Shown here piece by piece: positions 9,301 through 21,300 of a stretch of DNA of 22,160 nucleotides. The first letter of the stretch is position 1. Each line of letters opens with the position of its first letter. The position numbers and the translations under genes are program-made. Under the pieces are notes generated by a model, which saw only the letters and a program-made list of their open reading frames with translations, had not been told where the DNA came from and searched no databases. This DNA comes from Pelargonium cotyledonis (taxonomy: Eukaryota; Streptophyta; Magnoliopsida; Geraniales; Geraniaceae): positions 1-22,160 of the forward strand of contig JAYMTA010001046.1 in NCBI GenBank assembly GCA_036897625.1. Direction: 5' to 3'.

Positions 9301-12300
9301 AACTCATGTGTTGGGAACTTCTAAATTGATCAGCTGCCCTTGAAGGACGTCTATTAGATTTTGATGAGAAAGTGAGAATGCAGGCAGTGGTTGTTGCCTG
9401 TGATATCGCCAGGTGTAACTTTGAACTAGTTCCGCCCAAACTAATATGTCAAGCTACTGAAAGGCTTCGGGATAAGAAGGTATGTCTTCCTTGGAAATTT
9501 TTTATTATTGCAATTGAAGCCTTTTGATACTCAATCATGGTGTATGTCTATTATTTTTGCTACAGATATCGGTTAGAAAGAAGGCCCTGCAGAAATTGCT
9601 AGAGGTCTACCGAGATTATTGTAATATGTGTTCCGAAGGCCACATGGCAACAGTTGACCACCTTGAACAGATACCGTGTAAAATTTTGATGCTTTGCTAT
9701 GACAAAGATTGCAAAGAGTTCAGGTTTGCCTATTAGCACCTTCTGATTTCTGAAATCAAAACATGTTTATGTTATGTGAGATGTAATCAGTATTTATACA
9801 TGTTAGGTCTCAGAACATGGAGCTTGTTCTCACTGAGGACTTATTTCCAGCTCTTCTTTCAGTTGAGGAAAGAACAAGACACTGGGTCCATATTTTCTCT
9901 CTTTTCACCCCCATTCATACGAAGGCATTGAACTCTATATTATTGCAGAAACGGAGGTAATGATTCTGTATGCTATTATGCTGCAAATTTCAGGTAGAAT
10001 TCTTTATGTTTCCTCACAAGTTCTGTATGCTTTCAGATTGCAAATAGAGATGCAAGTTTATTTGACTTTGCGAAAGAAAGAGAAGGTACGGTGGGCTCGA
10101 TTGCTCCATGTACAGATCTAAAATTCTATATAGTTAATGAAACTACACATTCTCACTTCATTACTATCATGCTGTTTTTACTTTTTATCAGAAATGACTG
10201 GTGGATAGATATCAACTTTGATATAAATCCATGCCAAATTATTTTCAATCTTTCAATCTCTTAGTAGAGTTATTTAGTTAGAGTTCGATATCATGGTAGA
10301 TATTCACATTAGAGCTGGCCATTTGGGACACGACACATGACCAGACATGAACAATCGTGTTGTGTTTGTGTAGGACCTGTCAAACACGCACAACACGATT
10401 AATGTTAAAGTATTATGGCAACGTTATTAGTTTATAGCATTGGCTAGTCACTTATTAGTTTCTTATCTGTCTCTCTTATCTAATTTGATTTCGCCTCGTC
10501 TCCTCTTTTTCATCCACGAGCTTATACTTATTGTCCAAATCTACTGCGCCTAAGGTAAGGGAGTGGAAGCAGAGAATAAGAACAATATCAAACTCCATTT
10601 CTCTTTTAGGTAAATGTGACATGAACACGACACGTCAACATGATTATTAAATTTGTTGTGTTTGTGTTCAATATTTGAACATGACTATCAAACGTGTCAT
10701 GTTTGTGTTGGCCCATACAACACATTTGACCTCTAGCATGACACATTAACATGAAATTCCATCTTTAATTCACATTGCTCTTACGACACATTAACACAAA
10801 TTGCCAACTATAGTTCACATTGCTCTTTTGGTTTATGCTACTATCCTACAGTAATTTATATATCCCAAAATGGTGCTCTTACACATTAACATGAATTGCC
10901 AGTTCTAATTCACATTGCTCTTTGGTTTATGCTACTATCTTACATTAATTAATATATCCCAAAAGTTAAGTACCTTTGCCGGGTGGAACCATTAATTACT
11001 GTTTCCTCTTTTACCATTTTTTGTTGTTAATTATCATACCATGTTTCCATGGTGAGGCACGTTAGTATGTTACAATTAAATTATAATAATTGGGCTACAC
11101 ATAATGATTTGGGATTTTCATAATTAAAGGTCAATCTTATTAGAAGGGTTTTACTTCCACCATTATATGTAGCTCATCTATTTTATAATTATTCATTGTG
11201 GGACTTTATCACCCGCTTCAACACCAAGTCAGGATTCTGATCTCATTGGCAAACTTCATTTTAGATTTAATACTATGTTCAAGCTTTTTGGCTTTATCAA
11301 TTTGTCATTTTTGATCTCATTGGAATGTTGTCGTGTGACTATCTGGTTCTGCTTCTTTTATTATTCTGGTCATGTTGGGAATCTGTTGTGTAAGAGTAGT
11401 GAGTTGGTATGTAGTCACAACTTTATGCTCCTATTGCTTTATGTTAGCTCTAAATTAATGAATCATTATGATTATTCTTTGCAGGATATTGGTTCAGAAG
11501 AAATGCAAAGGAGAATAAAAGCTACATTTGTGAAATTGTCTGCATCATTTTCCGATCCTTCCAAAGCAGAAGAATGCTTGCATAAATTGAATGCCATGAA
11601 AGATAATAACATTTTCAAGTCACTAGCACAATTATTGAGTGAACAGGCAGTTACTAGTGCCCAGACTATCCGAGTGCGTTGTTTATATTTTAATTTGAAG
11701 ATGCCTTGTGCCATCCATTTCCTTGGTTATATGTTGTTGTTTATGATAACTGCTGAGTATAAATAATTTTTAACCAGGAATATGGATTACTTATTTAGCT
11801 AACCAGGTAATATTGAGGGGATTTTATGGGAGTCGGGAATAATAAAATCTTGGTTTTCTGAAGCTAGTTCTGTCAGATGTGAGAATGCCACTGATAGACA
11901 TTCAATTGCTTTAGGATACTATCACACTTTCCGAAAAGTATGGATTGATTCCCACATCTGCTCGCTTCATTTAATGTGTGTCTATTTCCTGTATATTTTA
12001 TACACCTGATTAGTGGACTTGCTCAAATTTCTACGAATTAATGATAGTCACCCTCCATTGTGTATTGTCTCTGTTTCTGTGCTCATTCACTGCATTTATA
12101 TCATGTTTTTTTTTCTTTTTTCAGGATAAATTTCTGAAAATGATTGGGGATAGACATCCACAGCTCGAGTTTCTACGATTGCTATCCTCAAAATGCATGT
12201 TTAACATTTTCAGCTCAGAGCATGTCTGCTGTATTTTAGATCATCTTTCCAGTAACAGAACGGGGAATAAGCATTTGCAGACTTCTTCTGTAAACTTTCT

Positions 12301-15300
12301 TCTAGTAAGAATACTATCAATTCAATGGATTTGAACAATGCCAATGCTCAGCAGTATATGATGTTATTTAATATTTTCCATCACAACACAAGTGATAGAA
12401 ATAAGTAGAGAATACATATAACTAATATTATCTTTGGCCTAATAATGTAGACAGTTAATCTACAACTGAAGCACTGGTAAGTTGTCATTTATATCAACAA
12501 CTTTTGAAAAGGCGAAAGTAAGATTAAAGTTAGGGTTCAGTTGGTAATGAACCAAACAAGGCAGTGCAAATTAAAAAAGAGAAGGCATGTTTTCACTGCT
12601 ATAAAATCTCTTTATGCCATGATGGTTGGGGTTAGCTGCATTTGATGCATTGCTAATGTTAATTTCTGTCTTATTTGGCTGGGTCTACTTGAAATTTTGG
12701 GATTCTTTTCCCATAATATTTTAACTTATATATATAACCAAAGAATAATAATTAAAATATTAATGTAGTTTTTAATTAGTTTTGTAGGGTTTTTTGTATC
12801 TTTAATCAATCTAAATCAAATAGCAGTTTGACTCCATTAGACTGGAAAATACTGTGCTGCCTAATTATGATGAGGCTGTTGGGGGTAATTATTAAACCAA
12901 TACTAAAATAGTGCTGTTTTGCACTATGGCTAAGCTGTCTCTTTGATGTGTGATTTTGATTATTTATCTGGTTTCCTCAGTTTTCTGCTTTTCTCGTATT
13001 AGAAATTTTAGAGTGAAAGATGATCTCAGAAGATTTATCTTGAATAAACTAAGCTTTTATCCATCTCACCCGAACTAGGTTATCATCAACACTTTCCCCT
13101 CACTCCTGAGAGGTGCAGAAGCGAAGTTTCTAAAGTTGCTAGAAGACAGCCATCCAGTTAATGATAAGATGATTGAAGTGTTGGCAAAAGCAGGCCCGCA
13201 TATTTTTGTCAAGTTGAGGTGATTACTGCACACCTCTTTAATTTTGTCTGGCTATTTCAACTGAACTGCATTTTTGTGTGCAATAGTACTGTAAATGTTC
13301 AATGTTAATAATCCAGACATGCATGGAAATGGCTTTTTACTTTCTGCAATTAAACTTTTTTATATCACTTGAGTTAGTTCCTCTTCATTGAATTTGTGTG
13401 CAGAAGAGCTCTTATCAATTTTTGGCTGGGAAATATTTAATATAATTTTTCTATTTAATTTCCATGGTTCTTTGGAAGAAATTTGGCTGATTTAAGTTGG
13501 GGTGCAATAGGCCATTGTTCATGCCTTTCAAACCATAATAATCGATGGACTGTGGTGTTTTGATAAATTTCTGAAGTAGTTGTTCCTTTCTAGCTTTCAC
13601 ATATTAAGCCTAGAATTCTGGTGGCCCCCGTAGACTTGTTAAATAATATGACATTAGACACCAATCAAATGTTAAATCTTTTAGTATCTTTCCTCTTCCA
13701 CCATTTTTCATTTTATCTTTAATTTGTGTACTTTACACTTTTTTATTATGAAAGACCACCAAAGAGGTGGGGGTTTGTTAGAGACCCCAACAGGACCTAT
13801 TGCAAATAAAGAGTATGAAATGCAAGGAAAAGGCAGGCCCTCACAGGGGCCGTCCTAAACAAAATAAAGCTTAATAGAGGGGAGAGGCTAAACAATAGGG
13901 CCAATAAGGAAAACAATAAAAACAAACTAATAGTGTCTGCGATAACTGTGACCAATTGCATCGCAATAAGCTCCTGAATATGTTTAGGAAGGTTGAGACC
14001 GCGAGGCTAAAAAAAGAAGAAGTATGCACTTAACATTATAAATATATATTGGTGTTCCTTAGTGGTTTGGTTATGTTGCTTTGTATCATACTCTTAAAGT
14101 TGTAATTATTTTGCTTGGTTGTTGTTGGGGGTCCTTACAGTTTTCCTTGTTATTTGTTATAAAGATTTGTGAGTGTTGCTCTGTCAGCTCACCCTTTTTA
14201 AACTGTAGTGGCCTCAATGTCTTTGTTTCAGTGATGTTTATCCTTTCTTGGAGAGTATATGCATGGAGGGAACTCGTGTTCAGTCCAAACTCGCTGTTTC
14301 AGCAATTGCTGCATTGACTAGAGATTCTGAGGAATTTGTGTTCTCAGATTTGTGCAAGGTTTGTTTATTTTGACACCTGGGGTTTGATTTAAGTTTTTGT
14401 TGTTTTGACTCATTATCTAGTTATATGTTGTGGATATATTATTGCATATTATATTTTCTTTTCGATTGTGGTTTCTGTGCTTGATTTTTCCATTGACCAT
14501 AGATAGATTAGATCTAATATAACTATTTCTCAAATGCCTTGCCATTATAATCTAGTTTGATGTGTGAAATCAACCTTACATGTTGCTTTTTCATCCAGGG
14601 ACTTGTGAGTCATCTACACAGTGGGCATAATATTCCAACTGTTTTGCAATCATTGGGATGTATATCACAGTACTCTGTTTCAACATTTGAAGCTCAAGAA
14701 GGAGAGATCAGATCATATATATATGAAAAACTTTTCCAAGTAATTGATTTAAGCTGCTACTCGTTTCTGATTAGTTAATTAGGTTATGCTTGAACGTAGT
14801 TGATGATGTTGGGCTACTGAAATTTTCATTTACCTTGTGCATTCCAGAAACTGTTGTCTCACTGCCTTGAACTTTTGATTATTATAGGTTGAACCATCTG
14901 CTGATCTGACTTCACATGAAGATGCTTCTGGGTGCAGCAATTCTTGCAAAGTAAAGGTTGGTATGGGATAAGTGATGACTGATATGTGACTTCAAATGGT
15001 TTCAGTATGGGGAGCATATAGTGGATGGGGACTTGCAAAGAAAGTAATGGGGATTTTATAGGAAGGATCTCTGATGATTGATCTTAGGGTTTCAATGGTT
15101 TTTAATTCAAAATTTTCAAGAATTTCAGGTCTTTACTGTTACTGACTGTCGTCGTATTGGTAAAAAGAAAGAAAATAAAAATAATCCGAGATAATCCTTC
15201 CTAGTAAAGAAGGCTATTACACCCTAGTACCAGCTACCAATCATTCAACTAAAGAAATGACATCTCACATGCCTTATTAAAACTGCTGCCTCTCAGGACT

Positions 15301-18300
15301 AGGATTATAATTTTGGAAACTTATGGAATTTAGAAAGTTGGTTGTAAACTAAACTATATACTATAAGAAACCACCATAAAGCACACTAACCTCAAACAGC
15401 ATATACAGGTAATTTAGTAGACTTTCATGGTAAAACCCTAGAGCCCACACAAGCAAAATATAGAAATTACTATCACCTAGCTCAGTTGAACATATGAAAA
15501 TACTAAATAGCATGAAACTGAACCTGCAGCAGGCAAACAATTATAAAGACAACATGAAGTATTACTTCATTATGTGTAAACTATACCAAATTTTAAGTAG
15601 TCTCCATATCTTTCATCTTATGATTTCTAACCCTTAAAATTTCAAAGGTTGATTCCTGCAACCTCCATCTCACCCTGCCTTTAAAAAGCTTCATACTTGT
15701 AAGTAAAAGGAATGTAATTTCTAACCTACCTCACAGTTCAAATATAGAAACCATTCAGCTGTAAAGCACTGTAAAATAGAAAGGAATTTCTACTCCACTA
15801 TAACCATTTCTGATGTCTATTGTCCTTGCTGACACCATGCATATAGTTCATTCATAATATAGATCTTCTGTCTCCTCTTTTGTGATACTTTGACAATCTA
15901 ACTCTTCATTACCATCTTAAAAAACATGAGATAATGTGAGCTCTTTTTGGAAATTCGATGGTTGTAACATAAGCAAAAAATCTTAAACTAAGCTCCACTA
16001 CCTCTTTTGATAGTCATAATAGTTTATATTCTGTGCTGTTTTCAATTGACAGCTTTCTTTAAGTTGGTTCTCTTCATGATTGCTCTAGCTTAATTCTAGC
16101 CCTTTGCAGATTTATGGGCTGAAAACACTTGTCAGGAGCTTTCTGCCACATAGAGGAACTCATGTCAGAAGAAAAATCAATGAATTGCTGGACATATTGT
16201 CAAAAATGCTGCAGGAGGGTGATGCTTCTATTATTATCTTACGGTATGTTTTCTATTCATAGATGAAGAATCATGGAAGTGGCTTTCTTTTCATGCTACA
16301 TAGAGTCCAGTGACTAAAGTTTGAATCATCCTCATTACCGACATTGAGTAAACAACTGGAGTGTCATTTTACATTTTACATTTTTTTAAACTTCTAATTG
16401 AGTTTATCTTTGGTCAAATCAAATTAGTGAATCAAATTTTGATATATGCATGCCAAAACTTTCTTTGATTTGTCTCAAGTTTATTTGTTTTGTTGATGTA
16501 AGAGAACTTAGCATATCATAAAATTTAGCTTTTAATAACATGGATGTAGTGGTTAAACAGCTATGTGTGTTTTGTACTCACATTGTACAATTGTGTTGGA
16601 ATATACAGTTCTACACTTAAGTTGCAAAGCAATCACTGATATATTGTAATATGAACAGTGACAATGGTTTGCCATGATCTCGATTCTTGTATTAGTAGAG
16701 CTAATGCGTTGGATCTGGTTAGAGACCAAAGGTTTTGAGCAAACGTTTTATGATCTTAGTATTTGCTAACATGCTCATCAATGTATGGCTAAGAGGGGTC
16801 TAATTCTTAGTTAGACTTAATGTGTGACTTTAAGTGATTGTCTATGGTGGATTTCTCCTACTTCCCCTTTGTTTCTTTCATGGGATTCTTTTCTCTATGT
16901 TTTCCACCTTTGATTAATGTTTCCTAGTAGGATAAAAAAATAATATGGAAATACCTCTTCTCGTCATACAAGATTTTAGTCTTTTGCTTTTTGTCTTTTT
17001 CCAAAAACAATTAGAATTTTCAGGGGATGAATTGACAAGAGTACTCTTACTATCATGCTAGACACTGTGTGTTCTAGTGATGAGTGCAATCATTTATCCT
17101 TCTTAAATATTTTAAATTGGATTACTCAGTATCTTGGGATTACCTTGTTTTCTTAATGAATTGGCCAAAAAAAACTATAATTTCTTTTCCCCCTTGTTTG
17201 CTTTGAATTAAGGTTTTGGCATGATTTGTTGAAGGGAAATGTTTTCTCCTTTAAAGGAAAACTGCCCTGCTATTTTCTGTGATGACTGTGGCCCTGTGTG
17301 TAAAAATTATGTTGTGTTTGTGAATCCTACTTCTCCATCGTTGAGTTATGTTTTTAATATCAGATTTCATGTGAATTTTTTTGCCTACTGAGTTTGTCTT
17401 GCGATTATTGAGTATGCAGTGAAAATGACAAGGCTCATATGAGATTAGCTGCTGCAAAATCTGTTCTCCGGCTTTCCAGAAGATGGGATTTACATATTTC
17501 TCCAGACATATTTCGCTTTACAATCTTGGTTGCAAAGGTAGGTACGATTTATATATGATTATGAAATAAAATAACTGTTTGAAACTTGGTTCATTAGCCT
17601 TATTTTCTTAGAGATTATGGATTGACAGCCTATTGCGAGTTTAACATTACAGTCCCTAAAAATGAAATGAAAGATTGAAAGGATGACTTGTAAATGTGAC
17701 AGTAGTTTTAGTCAATTAGCATTATATATCTGAAGAAAATTTCTAGTCTCAGAACAGTCTTCTCCAGGAAATATGGTTATGGGCCTTATGGCTTCAATTT
17801 TTTTTCTTAGTATCTTGAATTTTGTCTGACGAGTTGTTATTATTATTATTTGATGGTATTTTGTATATGTTTTTTTTTATTTTTAAATTCCAGGACTCTT
17901 CCTTTGTTAGGAGATTATTTCTTGAGAAAACACACAAGCTATTGAAGGAGCGGATTATACCTTGTAGATATGCTTGTGCTTATGCATTGGCTGCATCAGA
18001 TTGCATTGGGGATCTGCAGGATGTTGTAAGTTTGTGTTCCCAACCTATGCTGTTATCTTGTTTGTTTAGGAGGGTCTATCAAATAATGTTTTCTGACAGT
18101 ACTTGTATCAGTCATATAAATATATGGCAGAATTTATCAAGGAATATAGTAGAGAAGCTCGAATTCGCCAAACATCTGCAGAGAATGGAGGATCATTGAC
18201 GGATTACCCAGCATATATTGTGGTATTCTTGGTCCACGTTCTTGCTCATGACACTAGCTTCCCATCTGAAGACTGTCAGGATGAAGAAGTATATGCTCAG

Positions 18301-21300
18301 TTTTGCAGGTAAATGTGCCTCTGAAATCTGCTCTTTATCATAGCTGAGACTAAAGTTTGCTTTGAATTTGGTTGTGCTAATGGAGCCTTTTTTTTCCCTT
18401 TTCAGTCCACTTTTTATTTTCTTGCAGGTATTAGTGAATCCTAGTATTGTTGATGGCAACATAGATGTTGTGAATGATGCTATCATGCATTTACTTAGTA
18501 TTTTTCGTGCTATTAGAAAGGCTGAAGATGCTGTTAATGTCCAGAAAACTCGTGTAAGTATTACATCACCTGGACAATGTTTATTCCCTCTTGATCCTTA
18601 TACACACCATATTTGATACAAAAAGTGTGTTTCATACAACACAGAACCTCCACATTCTAGCAGACATTGGAATCTCTGTTATTAGTGCTCTAAATCATAG
18701 GGGCATCTCCGTGCATGCTCCTGCTCTGATTCTGCTGCCTTCGTCGTTGTATAAGATAGGTCTTGCCAAGATTAGCAACGAGGCAAGTTCTCAGAAAATT
18801 ATTGTGTTACATGTAAACCATTCAATTATGTTCTAATTTGTTCGTTTTGTGCAGGCTAATGTTGAAGGTTTGACTCGGTTCAACTTTTATGGTAGCTTTA
18901 TAACTAAAATCGTTCATATTGTAAAATCTCCGAACTCTCTGGTACGCCTGGAAAGTGTTTAGTGTTGTGCTTAATGTTTTTATCATTCTGTTATCTACTG
19001 ACATTATGTTATTTTTAATGGGATCCTGCTTGTCTCAGCCTATTGCCACTCTTCCTAAATGTGGTCAGAAGTTTCCAGATGATAGCATGCAGTCAGATGG
19101 CATCAAGTACCCTATGAATCCATCACGCAAGCGAGGTTTTCTGTCACTGACTGGGGCAACCAAAACCCAAAAGAATATCAGGCTGGGAAACAGTACGAAA
19201 CATAGGCAAAACCAAATTGTCTCTCTAAGTGATCCTGGTATTATTAATCAGAAGAATACTGTAGTTCACAACATAAGTGCTGCATCTGAAAATTCTGATC
19301 CACATCTTGAGCAAGAACAACTTCTAGCTTCTTGTACTTCTGTAACCACAAAACCCTCTCTGACTAAGTCAAAAGTTGCAACAAAAAATTCTGGTTCTCT
19401 GAAAGAAAGTCTCAAGGTAGGTATTAGTATTTTTTCTGCTGAAGCTTCTACATATTCCAGATCTAATCTCAAAGGATTTTTTTGCCCAGAGGCAAGCATG
19501 GATTCTAAAAGAGACTGCTCTTGGTATTTGTTGGTACTTTTTATGCATTTTGGTGTCTTAATCAAATTTTAAAAATTACTCAGGAAATTAGTAATAAGAA
19601 GGAAGCGTTAATTGGGCAGCAGATCGCATCAGTGTCTCCAGCTGATGAATCGTAAGGGATTTATTTTTGCGTAAGAAAAGTTCTTGATCATCTTTAATAA
19701 CCATTCGGTATAACACTGTCACTGATTGCTTGTTGCCAGCTGTTTAGGCACTGCTGATGGCTCTAGTTCTCAAAACAATACGCACAAGGTAAATGCAAAT
19801 TTTACACTTTTTCAGATAGAATTTTCTCTAGCAATCATGAACAATGATGGAAATTTGGATTGATGTGTCTGTATATGTATACGCACTTTCCGTTGGATAT
19901 ATTTGGTTTCATGTTGTTTCTAATTTCACAATTGAACCTATGCTCCTCACATTTTGATCTCATCCTGATTATTTTATGTTGGCTTGTTTCCTTGTTAGGA
20001 TGTTGTATTTGCGGAAGAGCCAAACACCTCTCTTTTACAGCAAAGGTGGGTTGTTAATATATAATCTGACCATATATGCTGTTATATAACCACTTATATT
20101 AGCATAAGATATTGCTTTTGGGTTATTGGAATGTGAATACTGTTAAAAAAAACCGTCTGTATGATACGTCATGAATCACTATTCTAGTCTCCTACGTTTC
20201 AAGGTTTGCAAATCTGTTCATATATATTGTTGAAGCTTCCAAGTTCTTACCTCAGTAAGGTGTGTGTCTGTCGTTTATCATAAATAGGCTATCTTATGGC
20301 TTTTTGCAGTGAACCTGGATCACATTTTTCTCTAAGTAGTCTCGAGGGAAGTGTTGATACATTTGGAGATGATGCTCCGCAGCAACGAAATACCTTATCC
20401 AATAACCATGGGAAGATGCCTAAAAGAATTCCATTGCCAGGTAAGTCTGAGCTCATTTGATTAGATTGCATTTACTTGAGCTGTGTTTGGGACTGAAATA
20501 TCCGACCTCCAAGCAATTTCCATAATGGTTTTGTAATTTCTGGATGCAGTGAAGGAGAAAAAGAGACAGAAAGCTTCTGTAGATACATTGAGATCAGAGC
20601 TTACAAATGGGAATGAAAATGCTGTTAGCTTTCTTCTTTACCCCTCCTTATAATGAATCATATAGTCTTTCTATTGAAAAATTAACCACGTAACAAAAAT
20701 TTGGAGACTTGGATGTGAATATTTCACAAACTAAGGCTTTCAATCTATTTATATTTCTTGTTCTGTTTTGTTGATATTGGAGCATGTTGCATCAATTTTT
20801 GTTATAACAAGGCAGTAAAGAATCATTATATTGTCGAAAAGAAGAGGTAGAATAAAAATGGAAGAAAGTAATTTTTGTCCATTTGTCTCTCCGGTTTATT
20901 AGTCCATGGAATTCGTTATTTTTAGTATAGGCGTATAGCTTATATTTCAGAATTAAAAGGGAAACTATTTTAAGATATAAAGCTATGATTTTGCTTAGAG
21001 AAGAAGGGAATAATAATAATGGTAGAGTATTATATGTTTAATGATCTATGACTCTTCAAGTGGATATATAATACAGATAATCCAAATCTGCCTCTTTTTA
21101 GTGTAAGCATTGCAAGGAAAATGTTTTCTAGAAAATCACTTATCTACAGAATGTAGAAACTATTTTCCTTGTGGGAAATTCATTGAATGTTTTGCAAAAA
21201 CTCTGGAAAAAACTTCCCCCCCGATTAGTAACTCGTACATTTCATTTTTGTTTATCTAAACTTCCTTGGTGCACCAACTCTCTACACTTCCTACGACATA

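Larger units (their letters stand above)
10086..11484 (+). other. PDS5 intron 10 (1.4 kb), contains a hAT MITE and tandem repeats
   Basis: GTACGG...TTGCAG. Positions 10310-10767 are a MITE, and 10741-10964 a tandem array built on its right end. From 10965 to 11484 there is AT-rich intron sequence with no further feature seen. Confidence 0.8.

Noticed and set aside
10310..10740. MITE boundary set at CTCTA (10735)
   Set aside because: No target duplication flanks that end. Ending at 10767 gives a perfect 8-bp repeat and a better terminal match.
11275..11484. Hydrophobic open stretch upstream of exon 11, as if a longer exon
   Set aside because: It is intron sequence reading through the TTGCAG acceptor. 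The T-rich composition explains the hydrophobic residues, and the family similarity starts exactly at 11485.
14081..14317. Open frame overlapping exon 14 with Cys/Val-rich residues
   Set aside because: It is in the wrong frame relative to exon 14 and is translated intron.
18428..18553. Exon 21 starting at the 18427 acceptor
   Set aside because: Joined to exon 20 it reads TAT then TAG. The 18405 acceptor restores family-like residues.
19266..19565. Minus-strand 99-codon frame opposite exon 24
   Set aside because: It is a shadow of the coding exon on the other strand and has no independent support.
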